Positions 37,401 to 50,540 of a DNA stretch of 64,000 bases are shown here, one piece after another. The stretch covers positions 62,001-126,000 of the forward strand of contig JAUJYZ010000945.1 of assembly GCA_033675265.1 (NCBI GenBank), in the 5' to 3' direction. This stretch comes from Actinostola sp. cb2023. Lineage: Eukaryota; Cnidaria; Anthozoa; Actiniaria; Actinostolidae. The position numbers were made by a program, and so were the translations under genes. Numbering within the stretch: the first letter of the stretch is position 1; each line of letters opens with the position of its first letter. The notes under the pieces were generated by a model that saw only the letters and a program-made list of their open reading frames with translations, was not told where the DNA came from and did no database searches.

Positions 37401-40400
37401 CCCCAGGTGATTTTTTTTATCACGGTAGTATAAAACTTTATCAAGGTAGAGTGACTTTTTTATCACGGCAGTATAAAAAGTTATCAAGGTAGAGTTTTTT
37501 TTTATCACGGTAGTATAAAACTTTATCAAGGTAGAGTGACTTTTTTTTTTTATCACGGTAGTATAAAACTTTATCAAGGTAGAGTGACTTTTTTTTTATC
37601 ACGGCAGTATAAAACTTTATCAAGATAGAGTGAGTGTATTCACGGTAGTATAATCTACCCCTACCCCCAGGTGAATTTTTTTTTTATCACGGTAGTATAA
37701 AACTTTATCAAGGTAGAGTGACTTTTTTTATCACGGTAGTATAAAACTTTATCAAAGTAGAGTGATTTTTTTTGATCACGCGGTAATATAAAACTTTATC
37801 AAGGTAGAGTGAGTTTTTTTTATCACGGTAGTATAAAACTTTATCAAGGTAGAGTAAATTTTTTATCACGGTAGTATAAAACTTTATCAAGGTAGATTGA
37901 ATTTTTTTATCACGGTAGTATAAAACTTTATCAAGGTAGAGTGAATTTTTTTATCACGGTAGTATAAAACTTTATCAAGGTAGAGTGAATGTATCACGGT
38001 AGTATAATCTACCCCTACCCCCAGGTGATTTTTTTTTAACACGGTAGTATAAACCTTTATCAAGGTAGAGTGATTTTTTATCACGGTAGTATAAAACTTT
38101 ATCAAAGTAGAGTGATTTTTTTTGATCACGGTAATATAAAACTTTATCAAGGTAGAGTGAATTTTTTTTATCACGGTAGTATAAAACTTTATCAAGGTAG
38201 AGTGAATTTTTTTATCACGGTAGTATAAAACTTTATCAAGGTAGAGTAAATTTTTTTATCACGGTAGTATAAAACTTTATCAAGGTAGAGTGATTTTTTT
38301 TTATCACGGTAGTATAAAACTTTATCAAGGTAGTGAGTGAGTATTTTTATCACGGTAGTATCACGGTAGTATAAAACTTTATCAAGGTAGAGTGATTTTT
38401 TTTTAAAATCACGGTAGTATAAAACTTTATCAAGGTAGAGTGACTTTTTTATCACGGTAGTATAAAACTTTATCAAGGTAGAGTGATTTTTTGTATCACG
38501 GTAGTATAAACTTTATCAAAGTAGAGTGATTTTTTTTATCACGGTAGTATAAAACTTTATCAAGGTAGAGTGATTTTTTTATCACGGTAGTATAAAACTT
38601 TATCAAGGTAGAGTGATTTTTTTATCACGGTAGTATAAAACTTTATCAAGGTAGAGTGAATTTTTTTTATCACGGTAGTATAAAACTTTATCAAGGTAGA
38701 GTGAATTTTTTTTTTTATCACGGTAGTATAAAACTTTATCAAGAGTAGAGTGAATGTATCACGGTAGTATAATCTACCCCTACCCCCAGGTGATTTTTTT
38801 TATCACGGTAGTATAAAACTTTATCAAGGTAGAGTGACTTTTTTTATCACGGCAGTATAAAACTTTATCAAGGTAGAGTATTTTTTTTATCACGGTAGTA
38901 TAAAAACTTTATCAAGGTAGAGTTTTTTTATCACGGTAGTATAAAACTTTATCAAGGTAGAGTGATTTTTTTTTATCACGGTAGTATAAAACTTTATCAA
39001 GGTAGAGTCAAGGTAGATATAAAACTTTATCAAGGTAGAGTGATTTTTTTTATCACGGTAGTATAAAACTTTATCAAGGTAGAGTGATTTTTTTATCACG
39101 GTAGTATAAAACTTTATCAAGGTAGAGTATTTTTTTTATCACGGTAGTATAAAACTTTATCAAGGTAGAGTGATTTTTTTTATCACGGTAGTATAAAACT
39201 TTATCAAGGTAGAGTGATTTTTTTATCACGGTAGTATAAAACTTTATCAAGGTAGTAGAGTGATTTTTTTATCACGGTAGTATAAAACTTTATCAAGGTA
39301 GAGTGATTTTTTTATCACGGTAGTATAAAACTTTATCAAGGTAGAGTGATTTTTGTATCACGGTAGTATAATCTACCCCTACCCCCAGGTGAATTTTTTT
39401 TATCACGGTAGTATATAAAACTTTATCAAGGTAGAGTTTTTTTTTTTATCACGGTAGTATAAAACTTTATCAAGGTAGAGTGATTTTTTTTTATCACGGT
39501 TGTATAAAACTTTATCAAGGTAGAGTGATTTTTTTTAATCACGGTAGTATAAAACGTTATCAAGGTAGAGTGATTTTTTTTTATCACGGTAGTATAAAAC
39601 TTTATCAAGGTAGAGTGAATGTATCACGGTAGTATAATCTACCCCTACCCCCAGGTGATTTTTTTTTATCACGGTAGTATAAAACTTTATCAAGGTAGAG
39701 TTTTTTTTTATCACGGTAGTATAAAACTTTATCAAGGTAGAGTGATTTTTTTTTATCACGGTAGTATAAAACTTTATCAAGGTAGAGTGAGTATAAAACT
39801 TTTTTTTATCACGGTAGTATAAAACTTTATCAAGGTAGAGTGATTTTTTTTTTATCACGGTAGTATAAAACTTTATCAAGGTAGAGTGAATGTATCACGG
39901 TAGTATAATCTACCCCTACCTCCAGGTGATTTTTTTTTATCACGGTAGTATAAAACTTTATCAAGGTAGAGTGACTTTTTTATCACGGCAGTATAAAACT
40001 TTATCAAGGTAAGATTTTTTTTATAGAGCGAGTGTATTACGGTATCACGGTAGTATAATCTACCCCTACCCCCAGGTGAATTTTTTTATCACGGTAGTAT
40101 AAAACTTTATCAAGGTAGAGTGAATTTTTTATCACGGTAGTATAAAACTTTATCAAGGTAGAGTGAATTTTTTTTATCACGGTAGTATAAAACTTTATCA
40201 AGGTAGAGTGATTTTTTTTATCACGGTAGTATAAAACGTTATCAAAGATCAAGGTAGAGTGAATGTTTATCACGGTAGTATAATCTACCCCTACCCCCAG
40301 GTGATTTTTTTTATCACGGTATATAAAACTTTATCAAGGTAGAGTGAGTTTTTTTCATCACGGTAGTATAAAACTTTATCAAGGTAGAGTGATTTTTTTT

Positions 40401-43400
40401 TATCACGGTAGTATAAAACTTTATCAAGGTAGAGTGAATTTTATCACGGTAGTATAATCTACCCCTACCCCCAGGTGAATTTTTTTATCACGGTAGTATA
40501 AAACTTTATCAAGGTAGAGTGATTTTTTTATCACGGTAGTATAAAAAACTTTATCAAGGTAGAGTGATTTTTTTATCACGGTAGTATAAAACTTTATCAA
40601 GGTAGAGTGATTTTTTTATCACGGTAGTATAAAACTTTATCAAGGTAGAGTGATTTTTTTTATCACGGTAGTATAAAACTTTATCAAGGTAGAGTGATTT
40701 TTGTATCACGGTAGTATAAAACTTTATCAAGGTAGGTGATTTTTTTTTATCACGGTAGTATAAAACTTTATCAAGGTAGAGTGAATTTTTTTTTATCACG
40801 GTATACGGTAGTAAACTTTATCAAGGTAGAGTGATTTTTTTATCACGGTAGTATAAAACTTTATCACGGTAGTATAAAACTTTATAGTAGTGACTTTTTT
40901 TCACGGTAGTATCACGGTAGTATAAAACTTTATCAAGGTAGAGTGATTTTTTTTATCACGGTAGTATAAAACTTTATCAAGGTAGAGTGATTTTTTTTTA
41001 TCACGGTAGTATAAAACTTTATCAAGGTAGAGTGATTTTTTTTATCACGGTAGTATAAAACTTTATCAAGGTAGAGTGAGTATTTTTTTTTTATCACGGT
41101 AGTATAAAACTTTATCAAGGTAGAGTGACTTTTTTATCACGGTAGTATAAAACTTTATCAAGGTAGAGTGAGTGTATTACGGTAGTATAATCTACCCCTA
41201 CCCCCAGGTGTGATTTTTTTTTATCACGGTAGTATAAAACTTTATCAAGGTAGAGTGATTTTTTTATCACGGTAGTATAAAACTTTATCAAAGTAGAGTG
41301 ATTTTTTTTGATCACGGTAATATAAAACTTTATCAAGGTAGAGTGAATTTTTTATCACGGTAGTATAAAACTTTATCAAGGTAGAGTAAATTTTTTTATC
41401 ACGGTAGTATAAAACTTTATCAAGGTAGAGTGAATTTTTTATCACGGTAGTATAAAACGTTATCAAGGTAGAGTGAATGTATCACGGTAGTATAATCTAC
41501 CCCTACCCCCAGGTGATTTTTTTTAACACGGTAGTATAAACCTTTATCAAGGTAGAGTGAATTTTTTATCACGGTAGTATAAAACTTTATCAAAGTAGAG
41601 TGATTTTTTTTATCACGGTAATATAAAACTTTATCAAGGTAGAGTGAATTTTTTATCACGGTAGTATAAAACTTTATCAAGGTAGAGTAAATTTTTTATC
41701 ACGGTAGTATAAAACTTTATCAAGGTAGATTGAATTTTTTCATCACGGTAGTATAAAACTTTATCAAGGTAGAGTGAATTTTTTTATCACGGTAGTATAA
41801 AACTTTATCAAGGTAGAGTGACTTTTTTATCACGGCGGTATAAAAGTTATCAAGGTAGAGTGAATTTTTTTATCACGGTAGTATAAAACTTTATCAAGGT
41901 AGAGTGACTTTTTTATCACGGTAGTATAAAACTTTATCAAGGTAGAGTGAATGTATCACGGTAGTATAATCTACCCCTACCCCCAGGTGATTTTTTTTTA
42001 TCACGGTAGTATAAAACTTTATCAAGGTAGAGTGACTTTTTTATCACGGCAGTATAAAAGTTATCAAGGTAGAGTGAATTTTTTTATCACGGTAGTATAA
42101 AACTTTATCAAGGTAGAGTGATTTTTTTTATCACGGTAGTATAAAACTTTATCAAGGTAGAGTGACTTTTTTATCACGGCAGTATAAAACTTTATCAAGA
42201 TAGAGTGAATGTATCACGGTAGTATAATCTAATCTACCCCTACCCCCAGGTGATTTTTTTTATCACGGTAGTATAAAACTTTATCAAGGTAGAGTGACTT
42301 TTTTATCACGGCAGTATAAAACTTTATCAAGGTAGAGTGATTTTTTTTTATCACGGTAGTATAAAACTTTATCAAGGTAGAGTGATTTTTTTTTTTATCA
42401 CGGTAGTATAAAACTTTATCAAGGTAGAGTGAATTTTTTTTTTATCACGGTAGTATAAAACTTTATCAAGGTAGAGTGAATGTATCACGGTAGTATAATC
42501 TACCCCTACCTCCAGGTGATTTTTTTTTTATCACGGTAGTATAAAACTTTATCAAGGTAGAGTGACTTTTTTATCACGGCAGTATAAAACTTTATCAAGA
42601 TAGTGATTTTTTTGTATCACGGTAGTATAATCTACCCCTAAGGTAGAGTGAATTTTTTTATCACGGGTAGTATAAAACTTTATCAAGGTAGAGTGAATTT
42701 TTTATCACGGTAGTATAAAACTTTATCAAGGTAGAGTGATTTTTTTTTTTTTATCACGGTAGTATAAAACTTTATCAAACTTTAGAGGTAGATTTTTTTA
42801 TCACGGTAGTATAAAACGTTATCAACAGGTCAAAGTAGAGTTTTTTATCACGGTAGTATAATCTACCCCTACCCCCAGGTGATTTTTTTTTATCACGGTA
42901 TATATAAAACTTTATCAAGGTAGAGTGAATTTTTTTTTTTTTGATCACGGTAGTATAAAACTTTATCACGGTAGTATAAAACTTTATCAAGGTAGAGTGA
43001 TTTTTTTTTATCACGGTAGTATAAAACTTTATCAAGGTAGAGTGAGTTTTTTTTTATCACGGTAGTATAAAACTTTATCAAGGTAGAGTGATTTTTTTAT
43101 CACGGTAGTATAAAACTTTATCAAGGTAGAGTGTGATTTTTTTTATCACGGTAGTATAAAACTTTATCAAGGTAGAGTGAATGTATCACGGTAGTATAAT
43201 CTACCCCTACCCCCAGGTGAATTTTTTTTACCACGGTAGTATAAAACTTTATCAAGGTAGAGTGACTTTTTTATCACGGCAGTATAAAGGTTATCAAGGT
43301 AGAGTGATTTTTTTATCACGGTAGTATAAAACTTTATCAAGGTAGAGTGAATTTTTTTTTATCACGGTAGTATAAAACTTTATCAAGGTAGAGTGACTTT

Positions 43401-46264
43401 TTTATCACGGCAGTATAAAACTTTATCAAGATAGAGTGAATGTATCACGGTAGTATAATCTACCCCTACCCCCAGGTGATTTTTTTATCACGGTAGTATA
43501 AAACTTTATCAAGGTAGAGTGACTTTTTTATCACGGCAGTATAAAAGTTATCAAGGTAGAGTGATTTTTTTTTATCACGGTAGTATAAACTTTATCAAGG
43601 TAGAGTGATTTTTTTTTATCACGGTAGTATAAAACTTTATCAAGGTAGAGTGAATTTTTTTATCACGGTAGTATAAAACGTTATCAAGGTAGAGTGAATG
43701 TATCACGGTAGTATAATCTACCCCTACCTCCAGGTGATTTTTTTTATCACGGTAGTATAAAACTTTATCAAGGTAGAGTGACTTTTTTATCACGGCAGTA
43801 TAAACTTTATCAAGATAGAGCGAGTGTATTACGGTAGTATAATCTACCCCTACCCCCAGGTGAATTTTTTTATCACGGTAGTATAAAAGTTATCAAGGTA
43901 GAGTGAATTTTTTATCACGGTAGTATAAAAAAACTTTATCAAGTAGTAGAGTGAATTTTTTTTATCACGGTAGTATAAAACTTTATCAAGGTAGTACGGT
44001 ATAAAACTTTATCAAGGTAGAGTGATTTTTTTTTATCACGGTAGTATAAAACTTTATCACAGATCAAGGTAGAGTGAATTTATCACGGTAGTATAAAATC
44101 TACCCCTACCCCCAGGTGATTTTTTTATCACGGTAGTATAAAACTTTATCAAGGTAGAGTGACTTTTTTATCACGGTAGTATAAAACTTTATCAAGGTAG
44201 AGTGATTTTTTTTTATCACGGTAGTATAAAACTTTATCAAGGTAGAGTGAGTATTTTTTTGATCACGGTACGGTAGTATATAAAACTTTATCAAGGTAGA
44301 GTGATTTTTTTTTATCACGGTAGTATAAAACTTTATCAAGGTAGAGTGATTTTTTTTATCACGGTAGTATAAAACTTTATCAAGGTAGAGTGAATTTTTA
44401 TCAAGGTAGAGTGATTTTTTATCACGGTAGTATAACCCCTCAAGGTAGAGTGAATTTTTTTTATCACGGTAGTATAAAACTTTATCAAAGTAGAGTGATT
44501 TTTTTATCACGGTAGTATAAAACTTTATCAAGGTAGAGTGATTTTTTTTTATCACGGTAGTATAAAACTTTATCAAGGTAGAGTGAATGTATCACGGTAG
44601 TATAATCTACCCCTACCCCCAGGTGAATTTTTTTACCACGGTAGTATAAAACTTTATCAAGGTAGAGTGACTTTTTTTATCACGGCAGTATAAAAGTTAT
44701 CAAGGTAGAGTGATTTTTTTTATCACGGTAGTATAAAACTTTATCAAGGTAGAGTGAATTTTTTTTTATCACGGTAGTATAAAACTTTATCAAGGTAGAG
44801 TGACTTTTTTATCACGGTAGTATAAAACTTTATCAAGATAGAGTGAATGTATCACGGTAGTATAATCTACCCCTACCCCCAGGTGATTTTTTTTTATCAC
44901 GGTAGTATAAAACTTTATCAAGGTAGAGTGACTTTTTTATCACGGCAGTATAAAACTTTATCAAGGTAGAGTGATTTTTTTTATCACGGTAGTATAAACT
45001 TTATCAAGGTATCAAGGTAGAGTGATTTTTTTTTATCACGGTAGTATAAAACTTTATCAAGGTAGAGTGATTTTTTTATCACGGTAGTATAAAACGTTAT
45101 CAAGGTAGAGTGATTTTTTTTTATCACGGTAGTATAAAACTTTATCAAGGTAGAGTGATTTTTTTTATCACGGTAGTATAAAACTTTATCAAGGTAGAGT
45201 GACTTTTTTTTTATCACGGTAGTATAAAACTTTATAGTAGAGTGATTTTTGTATACGGTAGTATAATCTACCCTACCCCCAGGTGATTTTTTTTTATCAC
45301 GGTAGTATAAAAACTTTATCAAGGTAGAGTGAATTTTTTATCACGGTAGTATAAAACTTTATCAAAGTAGAGTGATTTTTTTTGATCACGGTAATATAAA
45401 ACTTTATCAAGGTAGAGTGAATTTTTTATCACGGTAGTATAAAACTTTATCAAGGTAGAGTAAATTTATTTATCACGGTAGTATAAAACTTTATCAAGGT
45501 AGAGTGATTTTTTTTTATCACGGTAGTATAAAACGTTATCAAGGTAGAGTGAATGTATCACGGTAGTATAATCTACCCCTACCCCCAGGTGATTTTTTTT
45601 TAACACGGTAGTATAAACCTTTATCAAGGTAGAGTGAATTTTTTATCACGGTAGTATAAAACTTTATCAAAGTAGAGTGATTTTTTTTTATCACGATAAT
45701 ATAAAACTTTATCAAGGTAGAGTGATTTTTTTATCACGGTAGTATAAAACTTTATCAAGGTAGAGTATTTTTTTTATCACGGTAGTATAAAACTTTATCA
45801 AGGTAGATTGAATTTTTTCATCACGGTAGTATAAAACTTTATCAAGGTAGAGTGAATTTTTTTATCACGGTAGTATAAAACTTTATCAAGGTAGAGTGAC
45901 TTTTTTATCACGGCGGTATAAAAGTTATCAAGGTAGAGTGAATTTTTTTATCACGGTAGTATAAAACTTTATCAAGGTAGAGTGACTTTTTTATCACGGT
46001 AGTATTAAACTTTATCAAGGTAGAGTGAATGTATCACGGTAGTATAATCTACCCCTACCCCCAGGTGAATTTTTTTTACCACGGTAGTATAAAACTTTAT
46101 CAAGGTAGAGTGACTTTTTTATCACGGCAGTATAAAAGTTATCAAGGTAGAGTGATTTTTTTATCACGGTAGTATAAAACTTTATCAAGGTAGAGTGAAT
46201 TTTTTTTATCACGGTAGTATAAAACTTTATCAAGGTAGAGTGACTTTTTTATCACGGCAGTATA
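34465..46264 (-). repeat. 43-bp satellite, block 2 (inverted)
   Basis: Reverse complement of block 1: ATCACGGTAGTATAAAACTT plus TATCAAGGTAGAGTGAATTT (type A) and CTACCCCTACCCCCAGGTGA (type B). Nearly 12 kb, with recurrent blocks of about 200-600 bp and many small chimeric joins (for example at 40800-40920 and 44380-44450) typical of unequal exchange. The poly-T run varies from about 4 to 13. The many repetitive open frames are artefacts. Confidence 0.95.
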
Positions 46265-46821
46265 CACAGCAAGGTAAAGCAGGTTTATGGAAGTTTAAAC
46301 ATTGCATAAAGAGTGCTTAAAGTTCTGTAAGTAAAAACTTTTCAAAGTTTAAAGGAGCTTAAATCTGTATAAAGTTGAACTTTAAGCAATTGGAGCATAA
46401 AGCTTGATTAAAGTTAGCATAAAGTTGCTTGACGAAATTTAAACCATGTGTATGCCTAATTTAAAATTGGTATAAATTAGGCTTTAAGAAATATATAAAG
46501 GTGATTTACATTCGTGTAAACGTCAGGTTTATGCCAAATTTAAGCGACGTTTATGCCTAATCTAAAATCGGTGTAATCTTCAGATTTATGCCAAATTTAC
46601 TTCACCATTAAGTTCATCTTTATGCTATTCAAATTAGTCCAATATAAAGGAAACATATGTAGCAAAGTCATCATCTTATCCATTGTTGTGACAATGTTGC
46701 AACAGCCCGACCAAATATAAACACGGGTGAGCATGCAAGAGAGTGAAGAATCTCTGGAACCCTAATATCTCTCAGTCTCAGGTGAATGTAAACAATCCAT
46801 TCCAATCGACACATAATAATC

Positions 46822-46914
<93 letters not shown>
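46822..46914. repeat. (AAT)n microsatellite
   Basis: About 30 AAT units inside the 4.3-kb insertion. Confidence 0.95.
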
Positions 46915-47374
46915 CTTTATTAGCGTGTCAAATTACCTAGCACTGCACGTACGAAATATTGGATTTACGAACACTTTGCACCGGTGCAAATATGAAGTGA
47001 ATTTAGGGATCTATATTCGCACCACATTTGCACATGTTAGTGTAAGTTATGCAAAGATGGTGTTTGCACATGTTGCAAATATATGCAAACGTAAAGTAAA
47101 TATTAACTAACACCACATATTTGCACCATATTTTCCTTGATGCCGATACAGTTTTGCCTCATTTTTAATTATCACGGTTTTTATTTTTATATGCTTCCTG
47201 ATGCTTTCTGCATGTTTGGGTTGAGATCAGAGCAGAATGGAGACACACACCGACTCCGATCGATAAGTTGACCATTGCAATAAATTACGTTAGATTTTTT
47301 TTTGTTTATGAAACTCATCATTAAAATACTTTGAACATTTTATCGTACGCCGCATAAAATGAGAAGAGCGACAA

Positions 47375-47440
47375 CGATGCGCAATGATTCATGGGCCGTG
47401 GACAAATATCCACGACCCATGGTTCATTGCGCACCATCGA
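47375..47440. repeat. Strong hairpin
   Basis: GATGCGCAATGATTCATGGG and CCATGGTTCATTGCGCACCATC are near-inverted copies with the centre CGTGGACAAATATCCACG. The stem is about 25 bp. It may be a tiny foldback element. Confidence 0.6.
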
Positions 47441-47763
47441 ATGGCTTGCTGTGATTGGTCAAGATGGACGAGAAATACGTTTGAATTTAGGCGCCGACCG
47501 CCATGTTGTTTACAGTGTGGTTCGTTCGATCGTGGTGCCAACGTCTCTGTACTTGTGAGGAGGTTTTGGACTCTAAAAACCCTTGAGATTACTTGAATTT
47601 ACAGACATATGTTCGTGGTGTTCTTATCAGCTGGAAAGTGGTTGGAAAAACTATAAAAGTGTAAGTATTTACAGTTAAATGCACTCCTTAATAACAATCT
47701 TGTAAATCCTAATGTCCACAAATGAATACGAAGTTACTCGAACGGAATCGAGCTTCACGAGTT

Positions 47764-48558
47764 TAAAAAACACAGAGTTAGAACTGTTATAAACTCAAGA
47801 GTTGGCTGTTATAAACTCAAGAGTTATAGCCTAATAAAGGTACACAGAGTTAGAACTGTTATAAACTCAAGAGTTGGCTGTTATAAACTCAAGAGTTATA
47901 GCCTAATAAACACAGAGTTAGAACTGTTATAAACTCAAGAGTTGGCTGTTATAAACTCAAGAGTTATAGCCTAATAAACACAGAGATAGAACTGTTATAA
48001 ACTCAAGAGTTGGCTGTTATAAAGTCAAGAGTTATAGCCTAATAAACACAGAGATAGAACTGTTATAAACTCAAGAGTTATAGCCTAATAAACACAGAGT
48101 TAGAACTGTTATAAACTCAAGAGTTGGCTGTTATAAACTCAAGAGTTATAGCCTAATAAACACAGAGATAGAACTGTTATAAACTCAAGAGTTGGCTGTT
48201 ATAAACTCAAGAGTTATAGCCTAATAAACACAGAGATAGAACTGTTATAAACTCAAGAGTTATAGCCTAATAAACACAGAGATATAAACTGTTATAAACT
48301 CAAGAGTTATAGCCTAATAAACACAGAGATAAAACTGTTATAAACTCAAGAGTTATAGCCTAATAAACACAGAGATAGAACTGTTATAAACTCAAGAGTT
48401 ATAGCCTAATAAACACAGAGTTCGAACTGTTATAAACTAGAGAGTTATAGCCTAATAAACACAGAGTTAATTAGAACTGTTATAAACTCAAGAGTTATAG
48501 CCTAAGTATAAAAACACATAGTTAGAACTTTTTTATAAACTCAAGAGTTATAGCCTAA
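47764..48558. repeat. 68-bp minisatellite with 45-bp deletion form
   Basis: The unit contains CACAGAGTTAGAACTGTTAT, AAACTCAAGAGTTGGCTGTT and GAGTTATAGCCTAATAAA. Full units predominate at the left; shortened units lacking the GTTGGCTG part predominate at the right. Confidence 0.95.
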
Positions 48559-49224
48559 GGAGTTTTTTAAGGATAGACCTTAGGGACTTGTCAGATTTTT
48601 TTGAGCCTCTGATTTGGGAAGGTCATGAAACAAATTTCATTTTTTTCGCTAGGGGAGGGTCAAAACATTTTCAATGCTCAATTTAAAATCTCCATCCCCC
48701 CTAATTTCTGACAAGTGATTTTATTTCAACATTTAAGGAAACTTTACCAGATTGCTAAATTTGAAAGAGTATATAAACACAGTGATCTTGTAAAGTTTTT
48801 TTTTTGTACACGGTAACATAAAAATTTAAAACGCTACAGCTCTTTGAAATGCATAGTAAGATTTGTGTGAAAAAGACAGCAGAGATCACCACGTCCACCT
48901 TCTTGATGTTCTTGGTACATTTTAAATGCTTATAACTCTGCACTAATTTGATTTTTTATCTGACTTCATAACTGTACTGACAGTGGTCTTTCTTGTATTG
49001 CCAATATTATTCTGAATGCATTAATCTTTTGTGCTGCTCGTTCCCAGTCTTCGCTCTTTTTTATCATGAAAACAATGAAGTAGGATGATTTTTTCTTGCT
49101 AAAAAGTTAAAAATTGTAAGGTATAAGTATTGTTATATAATGACATTATATACCAATAATTAATATGTTTAAAACGATATAGTGTTGCTGTCATTTAGTA
49201 AAACTTTATTTCTATTTTTTTTAG

Positions 49225-49390
49225 AAGTTGCAACTTTAGGAAGGAAACCCTGGAGACAGTGGAAGTGGAAGAGAGAAAGAGGGATGCCATAAGAAAGACA
49301 CTCACTCTGGCTTATACAAGCTCAGATGAAAGCAAGGACCTTTCCGAAGACGAAGGAGGGCAGATTCTTTACCAAATAATGAATTTTTAG
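49225..49390 (+). CDS. Possible orphan exon, acidic protein
   Basis: After a pyrimidine tract and TTAG acceptor, one frame reads KETLETVEVEERKRDAIRKT and TSSDESKDLSEDEGG to a stop. It is charged and unlike the surrounding AT-rich frames, so it may be a remnant exon of the 4.3-kb element. There is no recognised family, and the upstream exon is uncertain (a candidate start lies near 47611). Confidence 0.25.
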
Positions 49391-49442
49391 GAGGCACTTG
49401 AATGGCCAAAAGCAGTGGGTTGTCACTAAGTAACAAATATGC

Positions 49443-49572
49443 AGGCCCTTGTTGCATGAAAGGTGTATAGCGCTATCCACCGGATACGTCCTATTGAACG
49501 GATACCATTTATCGGATAAATGCATCAGTTATATCTGTTGGATACTTTTCACCTTTCATGCAACCAGGGCCA
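49443..49572. mobile_element. MITE
   Basis: The inverted ends GGCCCTTGTTGCATGAAAGG and complement (CCTTTCATGCAACCAGGGCC) flank about 85 bp that includes GATAGCGCTATCCACCGGAT. The arms are about 22 bp. Confidence 0.75.
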
Positions 49573-50540
49573 GACAGCTTTAATGGTTGATGAAACTTTT
49601 TGTTTGCTAGATTTGTAAAAAATTCAACAGTGTTAAACTGTTTGCCCAATCCCAACCAGCTAATTTTGCCAGTCTTTTTTTGTCCCAGTGTATGGCCCTG
49701 CAAAAGGTAGAATTTGTTTTTATTATTAATAATTTGTAAATTTATTAGATTTTTATGCTTGCCTGTGGTTTTTTTTGCAAGTGCTGTATATTTTAAAAAC
49801 TGATCCAGTTTCAAGCACTTGAGAGACACATCATTTTCAACATAATGTTGCTTCTTTAGACCATGCAAGCTGGTACAGGTAGAGTTTTTTACACGGTAAA
49901 AAAAACTTTATCAAGGTAGACTGAATTTTAAAGTTTTTTATATAAGTATGAATTTGTACAATTACAACACACCATTACTGCAGTCAAATTAGAAAATAAA
50001 GAGTAGTTTAAATTTATATCTGAGTAGTTTCTTGGGTTTTTTATATTTGTGTGTTACCTAAATAATCAATGCCAGCAAATCTCGATTTTTGCATCATTTT
50101 GGCAATAAAGGCTTTATCGATATTAGAGTTGAATATATTATGGTTATATATAATTAACTTCGATTGTCAACATTTATTGTAGCTTTACGCTACATTTTTT
50201 TAATCAAAAGTGAGATTTATCACGGTAGTAAATGGATTTATTGTAGATTTTTATGCTACATTTAATGTTCACGCCAATCTTAAAATCAAGGTTTAAAAGT
50301 ACTTTAAGTGACATTTATATCGCGTTTATAAAACATTTATGCTACCTTTATACCTACCATAAATGTGGCTTACACGGAAGTGAAAAGTTATCTTTAAGTG
50401 ACTAGCTTTATCCAGGCATAAAGTTCTTTATCAAGGTAGACGAACTTTATGCACCGTAATTCTGGCTTTAAATGTGCTTAAAGGCGAGGTTTATGCAAAC
50501 TTTATGTCTTCTTTAAACATGATTAGTGATCATTTTGTTT

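Noticed and set aside
34691..46233. Many open frames repeating a KFYTTVIKK / YLDKVLYYRD-type sequence
   Set aside because: They are translations of the 43-bp satellite in different frames and change frame whenever the homopolymer length changes.
49509..49868. 119-codon minus-strand open frame in the 4.3-kb insertion
   Set aside because: Lys/Asn-rich as expected from AT-rich DNA, and its C-terminal part is encoded by a MITE end. Not supported as a gene.
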